Below are positions 1-6,046 of a DNA stretch of 11,775 bases, one piece after another. The DNA comes from CAYNJY01 sp964397755 (GTDB taxonomy: Bacteria > Patescibacteriota > Microgenomatia > UBA10105 > UBA927): contig CAYNJY010000016.1 of the NCBI GenBank assembly GCA_964397755.1, positions 1 through 11,775 on the forward strand. The letters are read 5' to 3'. How positions within the stretch are numbered: position 1 is the stretch's first letter; each line of letters starts with the position of its first letter. The translations under genes were made by a program, and so were the position numbers. The notes under the pieces are model-generated. The model searched no databases. It worked only from the letters and a program-made list of their open reading frames with translations, and was not told where the DNA came from.

Positions 1-3
1 GAT

Positions 4-426
4 TTAGCGAAAAATGATGTGCTGCTGGTAGGGGCCCCCGAGCATTGTCTGGACCGGAACATCGGCTTTCTCATCAAACACCCGGTCACCGAAATCTTTG
101 TAAAGGACAACGGTGAGTCTGTTGCCGGGGAGCCATGGCTCCCCCCACGAGGGGGGCGAAAGATCAAGAAACACATTGGTGTTCGTTCCTGTCGGAAGGA
201 ACTCCGAAGCGCCCGCTACCCGACCACCTCGGTCTGCCGGTTCACGCGCGACTACAAATCCTCCCTCTGCCAAGGATACCCGCCGGATGTATAGGGATGG
301 TCCTGCATGCTGGCGGGAAATGACGAGGGCGTTCTTGGGCATGACAACGTACACGATGAATCCCGCGATCCCCCAAACGAGACCACTCACCCACCCGCTT
401 GAGATATTGCTGCGTCGAACATTCAT
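4..426 (-). CDS. Membrane-anchored protein with DUF7282-like domain
   Basis: 140 residues from the ATG at 426. A short basic N-terminus (MNVRRSN) is followed by one hydrophobic segment at about 12-29 and a predicted exported beta-rich domain at about 32-140. The domain has the order seen in DUF7282-type proteins: a first strand (ALVIS), a strand with EGGFVVAR (55-61), FLPTGTNTNVFLDL (77-89), a strand TVVLYKD and an acidic turn DFGDRVFDE (111-119), then DVP and a terminal strand. Two genes in this window (1210-1653 and 1728-2285) share this pattern, which is the main evidence that it is real. The frame stays open upstream to 612, but that stretch is antisense to the start of the neighbouring LRR gene, and the hydrophobic anchor fits best directly after the 426 start. 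Function unknown; a surface or periplasm-like location is inferred. The family name is pattern recognition, not a search result. Confidence 0.8.
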   Translation of the reverse strand: MNVRRSNISSGWVSGLVWGIAGFIVYVVMPKNALVISRQHAGPSLYIRRVSLAEGGFVVAREPADRGGRVAGASEFLPTGTNTNVFLDLSPPSWGEPWLPGNRLTVVLYKDFGDRVFDEKADVPVQTMLGGPYQQHIIFR

Positions 427-432
427 GGCAAT

Positions 433-462
433 ACTATATAATAACACAGAAAGTACTGTCGT
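433..462 (-). promoter_or_regulatory. Possible promoter with almost no leader
   Basis: On the minus strand ACGACA (462-457) lies 18 nt upstream of TATAGT (438-433). Only 6 nt separate the -10-like box from the ATG at 426, so transcription would begin at or next to the start codon. No Shine-Dalgarno sequence is visible. Match quality is moderate and the call rests on sequence only. Confidence 0.35.
437..442 (+). promoter_or_regulatory. -10 box (TATAAT) for the LRR gene
   Basis: An exact TATAAT lies in the 46-bp divergent spacer, 30 nt before the ATG at 473. The -35 is poor (TCGAAC at 415-420, spacer 16). It overlaps the opposing promoter-like boxes, so the divergent genes may compete for polymerase. 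Confidence 0.4.
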
Positions 463-472
463 GGTATCTCCT

Positions 473-1207
473 ATGGAAGATCCTACCCCACCTCTCCAAA
501 ACGGTTCGTTCATAAAAACCCCAATACTTCTTATACTCATTGGATGTTTGGCTGGTGTTGTTGTTGGCACTGGGGTTCTTCTCGCTCTCCCATACCGCAC
601 GTTTTCTCTCATGCTGCTTCGGTCAACGTCAGAACAGCAGCAGGTAAAAGAATTAGAGAGTGCCCAGAAGGTTGGCCGTCCGGTACGGGGCCTCGGGTTT
701 GATTACCTGGACAACCTCAAACAGTTCCCGACCTTTCTCCTACCCCACTATCCAGCTCTATCCGAAACGCTCGAGAGTATAGAGATTATCGGCAGTTCCA
801 TATCACAAATTTCGGATGACGTTGCTCTGTTGGGCAATCTCCGCAAGTTTTGGTTGACCGATTCCAACGTCACGGACATCTCCCAACGCATCGGAAACCT
901 CCAGAACCTTACGGAACTGCGCCTCTCTGGCAATCGCCTGAAAAGCATGCCTCGGCAGGTAGGCAACCTTGTCTCACTGAACGTTCTTGACCTTTCGGAC
1001 AATCAGTTGAGGGCACTGCCGGATGAAATAGGAAACCTGGAGAATCTGGTCATCCTCGATCTTCGCAAGAATAGACTCTCGACGCTGCCACCCTCGATTC
1101 AAAATTTATCAAAACTCGAGTATCTCTATCTCGGCGGGAATTCCCTCTCAAAGCAGAAGAAGAATGCGCTCCGCTCTCTGTTGCCAAAAGCCCAGATCTA
1201 TTTCTAG
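473..1207 (+). CDS. Membrane-anchored leucine-rich-repeat protein
   Basis: 244 residues. A short proline-rich N-terminus (MEDPTPPLQN) precedes one transmembrane helix at about 16-40, a linker (41-95), and about five LRR units of 22-23 residues at about 97-225. The repeats follow LxxLxLxxNxLxxLPxxIGNL; clear examples are LRLSGNRLKSMP, LDLSDNQLRALP and LDLRKNRLSTLP. A C-terminal cap (KNALRSLLPKAQIYF) ends the solenoid, a form common in bacterial LRR proteins. The frame is open back to 113, but the start at 473 is chosen because the TATAAT box lies at 437-442 and the upstream part is antisense to the neighbouring gene; ATG 425 is a weaker alternative. The architecture suggests a surface protein with a ligand- or protein-binding LRR domain; the ligand is unknown. 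It converges on the next gene with only 2 bp between the stops. Confidence 0.88.
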   Translation: MEDPTPPLQNGSFIKTPILLILIGCLAGVVVGTGVLLALPYRTFSLMLLRSTSEQQQVKELESAQKVGRPVRGLGFDYLDNLKQFPTFLLPHYPALSETLESIEIIGSSISQISDDVALLGNLRKFWLTDSNVTDISQRIGNLQNLTELRLSGNRLKSMPRQVGNLVSLNVLDLSDNQLRALPDEIGNLENLVILDLRKNRLSTLPPSIQNLSKLEYLYLGGNSLSKQKKNALRSLLPKAQIYF

Positions 1208-1209
1208 GC

Positions 1210-1653
1210 TCACGTTCCTGTCTTGCTGCTCGAAAGCGCGCGGAAGAATACACGCACGGGTCTTCCCCAAATATCTCGAAGCACCTGGGATGTATCATCT
1301 ATTTCGCGGAGCTCGTCCCGAATATGTCGCAGCTCTGCTATGAACAGGTATCCCGATTTGATCTGTGTGTCGACGATAGGATCTAGAGGTATAGAAATAT
1401 CTCTGTAGACGTCAGGCATGAGAGCGTTGGGTTCTGCTATAGTCTGTGTTGAAATAGAGCTTTGGAAAATAACAAGTACTGCATCCTCACGCACCCTAAC
1501 TTTTTTTATACGAATGGCACTGTCTATCGGCTGATCTCGAATAACAAGTTGATTCTGCGGTATCATCTGGTACACAAGGTATGATACCAAAGGAATACCA
1601 ACGAACAGTACGCTACGTACGGCTGTGTTAATCCAACGAGTAGTGGTTTTCAT
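1210..1653 (-). CDS. Membrane-anchored protein, divergent DUF7282-like domain
   Basis: 147 residues from ATG 1653. The basic start MKTTTRW leads into one transmembrane segment (about 11-31), then an exported domain beginning QNQLVIRDQPIDSAIRIKKV. The positions match its two paralogs in this window: IPQNQLVIRD aligns with MPKNALVISR of the 4-426 gene, and SAIRIKKVRV with TIAIEKVVLP of the 1728 gene. The GGF of the second strand and the acidic Asp/Asn turn are not kept; a charged region (RHIRDELREIDD, 110-120) replaces the turn. It is therefore the most diverged of the three. The frame is open to 1746, but the extension would overlap the divergent gene at 1728, and the TM follows the 1653 Met directly. 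Function unknown. Confidence 0.75.
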   Translation of the reverse strand: MKTTTRWINTAVRSVLFVGIPLVSYLVYQMIPQNQLVIRDQPIDSAIRIKKVRVREDAVLVIFQSSISTQTIAEPNALMPDVYRDISIPLDPIVDTQIKSGYLFIAELRHIRDELREIDDTSQVLRDIWGRPVRVFFRALSSSKTGT

Positions 1654-1710
1654 GCTGCGTTTTCGTCGTCTCTGCTTCGATGGGGCATAGAATTTTCTTT
1701 TTCTGTTCTC

Positions 1711-1716
1711 TATAAT
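1711..1716 (+). promoter_or_regulatory. -10 box (TATAAT) for the 1728 gene
   Basis: An exact TATAAT ends 11 nt before the ATG at 1728, leaving a leader of only a few nucleotides. A weak -35 (TAGAAT, 1688-1693) sits 17 nt upstream. No Shine-Dalgarno motif is visible between the box and the ATG, so a leaderless or near-leaderless mRNA is likely. Confidence 0.45.
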
Positions 1717-1727
1717 ACAAACGTACC

Positions 1728-2285
1728 ATGGAACAGCCTGCCGCACAAACTCTTCCTAATATACCGTCGCAACCGTCAGCAACTCCTTCGCCTGGTCCTC
1801 TTCAAACATCCCCTGTCGTCACATCTCCCCCACACATCAAAAGCACCCAGACAAAGCTCCTGCAAAGGCTCGTGATAGCCACAGGAATACTGGTTCTCTT
1901 GCTCTTTGCGATCGCTCTCTGGGTACATCTGTACGTTGGAAGCGTTCGCATACAGGATCAGTTTATTCAAGATACCATCGCCATTGAAAAGGTCGTGCTT
2001 CCCCGGGGAGGATTTTTAGTCATCTACCGCCTTTTGTCACCCGGATCGTCACTTACATCGGTCGGAAATACAGGGTTCCTTTACCCCGGAACATATACGA
2101 ATTTCACAATCCCCCTCTCTTGGAATGATCCGACGACTTCTATAGCCGGGTTGCTGCTTGTCGGAGTCCTCTATGACGATACGAACGGCAACAGGTTTTA
2201 TGATGAACAGAATGTTGATAGAGAAATGAAATCTCCTCTGGGAAAACCCATCGGTGCGTCGTTTGTGGCGAAACGGTTTCCCTGA
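1728..2285 (+). CDS. Membrane-anchored protein with DUF7282-like domain and Pro-rich head
   Basis: 185 residues. A Pro/Ser/Thr/Gln-rich N-terminal tail (1-43) with low sequence complexity is followed by one transmembrane helix (about 47-68) and an exported beta-rich domain (about 72-183). That domain matches the DUF7282-like pattern best of the three: TIAIEKVVLPRGGFLVIY (83-100), FLYPGTYTNFTIPL (117-130), LLLVGVLYDDTNGNRFYDEQ (142-161). The last stretch contains DxNxN followed by DE, like a calcium-binding loop of dockerin or EF-hand type; binding is not proven. The start is fixed by the TATAAT box just upstream. The proline-rich head plus TM layout resembles that of the LRR protein at 473, which suggests shared localisation. 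Biological role unknown. Confidence 0.85.
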   Translation: MEQPAAQTLPNIPSQPSATPSPGPLQTSPVVTSPPHIKSTQTKLLQRLVIATGILVLLLFAIALWVHLYVGSVRIQDQFIQDTIAIEKVVLPRGGFLVIYRLLSPGSSLTSVGNTGFLYPGTYTNFTIPLSWNDPTTSIAGLLLVGVLYDDTNGNRFYDEQNVDREMKSPLGKPIGASFVAKRFP

Positions 2286-2310
2286 GGTAGTGGGTGTAGA
2301 AACCTCTCAG
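2282..2310. terminator. Weak bulged hairpin between convergent genes
   Basis: CTGAGGT at 2282-2288 can pair with ACCTCTCAG at 2302-2310 with a 2-nt bulge and a 13-nt loop. It starts at the stop codon of the 1728 gene and lies between two convergent genes. There is no clean U-tract, so terminator function is tentative. Confidence 0.3.
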
Positions 2311-2336
2311 TGTTTGTACACAAAAAGTCCAGTTGA

Positions 2337-3965
2337 TCACGGTGAACCAAGTTCCTCCCGGTATACAAGGAAATTTCCAACTTTCCCCAAAAAAACTCCC
2401 TGCGCATATCGCTGCGCGTCTCCCACGATGTTCCCAACAATGGTGTATAGGATTTCTGCAGGACCATTGGTAAGCTCAATAGGCCCAGACCACGTTCCGT
2501 ACTTTGTTAATAACGCTTCTCCGTTAAACCGTTCTGGTTTACGGGCGTTGGCCCTATCAAATAGGTACATAAGTTCTTGTCCGTGCTCATGCCAGTTCGT
2601 AAACGAGATCTCAAAGGGCCTTCCGTTCCTGTCGCGATCGATAAGCGCAACTAGGTCTCGCTTGTCACCGTAGCCAAAATCTCCCCCGGCGTTACCTAGA
2701 AGAGAAACAAACGAAGTCTCCATGTTGAAGACAACTACACCAAGAAGCAGATAAGCCGCAAGAGGCCGTGCACCAGCCGCCCACAGCTTCCAAATCATCA
2801 CGGAAACCGCGAGAAAAACGTAGGGAAAACCACCAAGAAGTCCTCGAACACTCTCGCCATTATAGACATCTGATCCATAATACGCTTTTGCAATCCATGG
2901 GAATGGAAGAAAAAGCACGAACCAAAAGAACACGAGCCGCTGGCTTGTGATCCATGGTTTGCTAGATGTTCGAGAAACATCCTTGATGTGGAGAAATGAC
3001 CAGAGTACGAGGATCAGAAGACCAAAAAGGTACGGTAAACCATACCCCAAGAGGGGTTGTACATACGATCTACGACCCAAAGCAACATAGAGAGCGAAAC
3101 TGTACTCCGAGAGAACGTCAGACAGAAACGCCGGGAATGATTGTATCAAGGGCCCACGGTAGAACGTGGACGACTGAAAAAAAACATTGTCAAGAATGGT
3201 TTTTGTAATTTCAAAACCCCCACGCACTTCTGTGATAATTGTTGGCAAAATAGGCAGAACAAAGAGTACTATACTGCCCAACTGATATATCTTTCTCTTT
3301 GGTAGCCGCACGCGAAAGGCAACAACCGCTGCCACCATCAGAAAAAGCACGATGTAGCCTGAATTGTGAAGCTGTGACACCCCGGAAACAGCAAGGGCAA
3401 AAAGCGGCCAGTACACCTCGTTCCCGTGCAGTATCTTCGCAAACGTAAAGAGGGAGAGTGTGGTAAAAAATGGAATCAAACTTGGTGTCCAAAGCTTCCG
3501 GCTAAACGCGATCATCCAGTAGGAAACTGCAAACATACCTGCTGCCAAAAGGCCAACCTTTTCGTTAAAAAGCTCCTTGCCGGCAGCAAAAAAAATCGGT
3601 ATCGCGCCGACATGAAAGATCATGAGGACGAGTAGTAATCGCGGCAGATCAAAATGAGCAAGAGCCGCAAAGGGCGTGTGGAAGTAAAAGAAAAATACCC
3701 CGTGCCGCACAAGCGTTCCGTTGTTGACTATCGGGGTGCCCGTCTCCCCAATGATAGGCAGGGACCAAAACTCGCCCCGGCGCACCATCTGCCAGATAGC
3801 CTCGAAGACGGACAGGTCATACAGTTGATCAGCATGAAACATAATGAGCCGATTGATCCCATACACACGTACTATAAAACCAGTAAAAACAATGACGAAA
3901 AGCAGGAGAAATGTTTTTCTCTGTTTCATTCGCCGAATTCTATTGAATTCTGTCTTTTTCTTCAT
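2337..3965 (-). CDS. GT-C membrane glycosyltransferase (PMT/GT39-like)
   Basis: 542 residues from ATG 3965. A basic N-terminus (MKKKTEFNRIRRMKQRK) leads into a first TM helix (about 18-34), then a first outer loop with FHADQLYDL (D46), where GT-C enzymes of the PMT/ArnT type carry their acidic catalytic residue. About ten further hydrophobic segments follow, with the family-like stretch FNEKVGLLAAGMFAVSYWMI, and then a C-terminal soluble part of about 100 residues. Such enzymes transfer a sugar from a polyprenyl-phosphate donor to a lipid, glycan or protein on the outer face of the membrane; donor and acceptor here are unknown. Alternative starts exist at 3998, which would overlap the divergent gene, and at 3929. 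The divergent O-antigen-ligase-like gene starts 26 bp away, supporting a shared role in glycan assembly. Confidence 0.85.
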   Translation of the reverse strand: MKKKTEFNRIRRMKQRKTFLLLFVIVFTGFIVRVYGINRLIMFHADQLYDLSVFEAIWQMVRRGEFWSLPIIGETGTPIVNNGTLVRHGVFFFYFHTPFAALAHFDLPRLLLVLMIFHVGAIPIFFAAGKELFNEKVGLLAAGMFAVSYWMIAFSRKLWTPSLIPFFTTLSLFTFAKILHGNEVYWPLFALAVSGVSQLHNSGYIVLFLMVAAVVAFRVRLPKRKIYQLGSIVLFVLPILPTIITEVRGGFEITKTILDNVFFQSSTFYRGPLIQSFPAFLSDVLSEYSFALYVALGRRSYVQPLLGYGLPYLFGLLILVLWSFLHIKDVSRTSSKPWITSQRLVFFWFVLFLPFPWIAKAYYGSDVYNGESVRGLLGGFPYVFLAVSVMIWKLWAAGARPLAAYLLLGVVVFNMETSFVSLLGNAGGDFGYGDKRDLVALIDRDRNGRPFEISFTNWHEHGQELMYLFDRANARKPERFNGEALLTKYGTWSGPIELTNGPAEILYTIVGNIVGDAQRYAQGVFLGKVGNFLVYREELGSP

Positions 3966-3977
3966 GGGTATTTGTTC

Positions 3978-3983
3978 TATGAT
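3978..3983 (+). promoter_or_regulatory. Possible -10 box for the O-antigen-ligase-like gene
   Basis: TATGAT ends 8 nt before the ATG at 3992, the same close spacing as at 1711-1716. No convincing -35 is visible. The divergent gene may use TATACT (3992-3987, minus strand), 21 nt before its ATG. Both lie in a 26-bp spacer. Confidence 0.3.
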
Positions 3984-3991
3984 ACCAGTAT

Positions 3992-5767
3992 ATGTCATTT
4001 ATTTTTGCAATTCTTCCATTCGTGTTTCTGCCGATCACCCAGGATTTTTTTGATACGCCGAAGTGGATGTTCCTCACGGGTGCCTCGGCGCTCATCGTCG
4101 CTTCCTGGTCAATCAGAGCATTCCGTGCGACCATCTCCTTTTCTCTCTCCTCTATCGCCCAGAGCCTCTGGTTCGTTGCCATAGCCTCCCTCGCAAGCCT
4201 CCTTTTCTCCTCAACCAACCGCGTTGAAGCGCTTCTCTCTCTGTTTGGCCCGGCTACCTGGCTCGCATTTGCGGCACTGGCGACCCTCATGCTCGATGAT
4301 CGGGTCAAGCGAACCAGCCGCACCTTCCTTACTGCGTCTGCCGGTACTCTTGCCCTTCTTGCCGTCTACCAAACGATTGGTCTGGGCAAACCCCTGGCAG
4401 AAACGTTCCCTTTCCTGTCTGATCCTCTGTGGACGCCCGTTGGGTCAAGTCTCGGGCTCCTTGCTATCCTCGCTGTCGTTGCCCCACTCACTATCGGTGA
4501 GATTACCCGCCACAAAAGAAGTCCCGAATCAGTAAACTTTTGGCTTCCTCTTACCTCCTCGGTACTTATACTCGCCGCGATCATTCTGACTGTGCCCAAG
4601 CTCGCCCCCCGGCTCCCAACTAGCCGGCTACCGCTTTCAACCGGCTGGGCGATCACCCTTGAGACGATGAAAAATCCAAAATCTGCTCTCTTTGGCGTCG
4701 GACCGGAAAACTTCATTCAGGCCTTCACCGCCGGCAGGCCTTTGAGCCTCAACACCAGCCCTCTCTGGAACGCGCGCTTTCCAGTCAACGCCAGTTTTCT
4801 CCTCCATGTCGTGGTCACGCTCGGGCTCGCGGGACTCGCGGCGTTTCTCTGGCTTCTCCGCTCTCTTCTTGTTCAAGGCTGGCGCCGAGCGACCCCAGAG
4901 GCCCCCGACTGGCCTGCCGCCTTAAGCCTGGCTTTAAGTGTGCTTATGCTCCTCTTTTTACCGCCGAGTCTCGCGGTTCTTGCCGTGATTGTGGTAATCG
5001 CCGCAGACACAGAGAAGCGCGAAACTACGACGTGGACTATTTCAAGGAGTACTGCCCTTGCGGCAGGCATCCTAGGAATGCTCTTTGCCCTTGCGGGAAT
5101 GGTTTTTGCCGGCCGGGCCTACTACGCTGAAGTTTTGTTTTACCGGGCCGCCCGTGCCAAAGCCGCGAGAAACGGCACAGAGGCGTACAATCTCGGCCGC
5201 CAAGCTATCAGCCTCACCCCAGCGATTGCCCGCTACCATATGGAGTTTTCCCAAACCAGTCTTGAGCTGGCCCAGGCATTAACTTTGCAAAGCGGGCAGG
5301 AAGCGACACTCAGCGGGCAAACGCGTCTCACCCGCGATCAGCTCGTGCAGCAGGCCATCCGCGAGGCAAAGATAGGGACGAACCTTCTTCCCGGGAACGT
5401 CTACACCTGGGAGCACTTGGCGCGCCTCTATCAGATAATCATGCCGATCGCCCAGGGAGGAGATACGTGGGCTATCGCCTCCTACCAGAAAGCGGCGACG
5501 CTCGATCCGACCAACCCAATTCTTCGCGTTGGCCTTGGCATCGTCTATCGCGATCAGGGCAACCTCGACGAAGCGAGCAATCAATTCCTGGGGTCGATCG
5601 CACTCAAACAGGACTATGCCAATGGCTGGTACAACCTCGCAAACACCTACCGGCTCAAGGGTGACACCGCCCGCGCCCGCGACGCCTACGAACAGACCCT
5701 CAGCCTCGTTCCCCGCGACAGCGAAGACTATCAGAAGGCAGAAGCAGAGCTCAGGCTCCTGAAATAA
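3992..5767 (+). CDS. O-antigen ligase/polymerase-like membrane protein with C-terminal TPRs
   Basis: 591 residues. About ten hydrophobic helices cover residues 1-375. The loop at about 200-265 carries LFGVGPENFIQAF (233-245), matching the GxGPxNF motif of the Wzy/WaaL (O-antigen ligase, Wzy_C) superfamily. The start FVFLPITQDFFDTPKW is a form often seen in such proteins. Residues about 380-591 form an alpha-helical TPR-type region; the clearest repeats span about 509-575 (VGLGIVYRDQGNLDEASNQF, then WYNLANTYRLKGDTARARDA). These enzymes polymerise or ligate polyprenyl-linked oligosaccharides outside the cytoplasmic membrane; TPRs would bind partner proteins. Ligase versus polymerase, and glycan versus protein acceptor, cannot be decided here. 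It is divergent from a GT-C enzyme and convergent with the glycosyltransferase operon. Confidence 0.88.
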   Translation: MSFIFAILPFVFLPITQDFFDTPKWMFLTGASALIVASWSIRAFRATISFSLSSIAQSLWFVAIASLASLLFSSTNRVEALLSLFGPATWLAFAALATLMLDDRVKRTSRTFLTASAGTLALLAVYQTIGLGKPLAETFPFLSDPLWTPVGSSLGLLAILAVVAPLTIGEITRHKRSPESVNFWLPLTSSVLILAAIILTVPKLAPRLPTSRLPLSTGWAITLETMKNPKSALFGVGPENFIQAFTAGRPLSLNTSPLWNARFPVNASFLLHVVVTLGLAGLAAFLWLLRSLLVQGWRRATPEAPDWPAALSLALSVLMLLFLPPSLAVLAVIVVIAADTEKRETTTWTISRSTALAAGILGMLFALAGMVFAGRAYYAEVLFYRAARAKAARNGTEAYNLGRQAISLTPAIARYHMEFSQTSLELAQALTLQSGQEATLSGQTRLTRDQLVQQAIREAKIGTNLLPGNVYTWEHLARLYQIIMPIAQGGDTWAIASYQKAATLDPTNPILRVGLGIVYRDQGNLDEASNQFLGSIALKQDYANGWYNLANTYRLKGDTARARDAYEQTLSLVPRDSEDYQKAEAELRLLK

Positions 5768-5790
5768 TGTGTCAATTGGTCAATTGGTCT
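5767..5790. repeat. Octamer tandem repeat (ATTGGTCA type)
   Basis: Two adjacent octamers, ATTGGTCA (5775-5782) and ATTGGTCT (5783-5790), are preceded by a degenerate third, ATGTGTCA (5767-5774). They begin at the last base of the O-antigen-ligase-like stop codon and supply the stop of the methyltransferase remnant. Each copy contributes to a CAATTG palindrome. They share the ATTGNT core and the 8-bp period with the array at 8209-8282. Confidence 0.7.
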
Positions 5791-6046
5791 TCCGAGCTAC
5801 AACCAATACCGATGGAGCTCTCCCTTCATTGACCTGCCGGTGGTAGAGAACGTCAAAGAGGCACACGAGGTTAAACCGTCGAGCCGGCAACCCGTCTGTT
5901 CGCACGTCCGGGAACGACGCGCATACCGCGGCTGCGGGCAAGCGTTCTCCCTACCCGGTGTGGTTCAACCCCAACCACCGTACCGTAGCGACGAAGGAAC
6001 CGGTACATTCCACAGCAAACATGCGCTCGTACTCAGCCTCTTCCAT
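5780..6046 (-). pseudogene. Remnant of a class I SAM-dependent methyltransferase
   Basis: The 265-bp stretch between the flanking genes is a decayed gene. From ATG 6046, overlapping the GT2 stop by 14 bp, it reads MEEAEYERMFAVE, a typical start of glycan-locus methyltransferases. Another frame (5999-5895) gives FLRRYGTVVGVEPHRVGR then LARSRGMRVVPG, matching the beta-2/helix region after SAM motif I. Back in the first frame (about 5894-5780) it gives FNLVCLFDVLYHRQVN, the motif-II region, and then jumps to PSVLVVARKTN and a stop, which looks like the family's C-terminus. Missing are motif I (GxGxG) with the WW-containing N-terminal helix, and most of the C-terminal half. The first frame also carries an internal TAG at 5953-5951. 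Intact relatives are roughly 220-260 residues. Recognition is by motif only. Confidence 0.75.

Noticed and set aside
113..472. Upstream extension of the LRR reading frame
   Set aside because: It is antisense to the anchored protein at 4-426, has no LRR or signal features, and a TATAAT box lies downstream of it at 437-442.
427..612. N-terminal extension of the minus-strand gene 4-426
   Set aside because: It overlaps the start and TM region of the LRR gene; the paralogs begin just before their TM segment, as ATG 426 does.
5951..5953. Internal TAG read as a recoded amino acid in the methyltransferase
   Set aside because: Motif I and the C-terminal half are also missing and a frame change is needed, so gene decay is the better explanation; no other gene here needs recoding.
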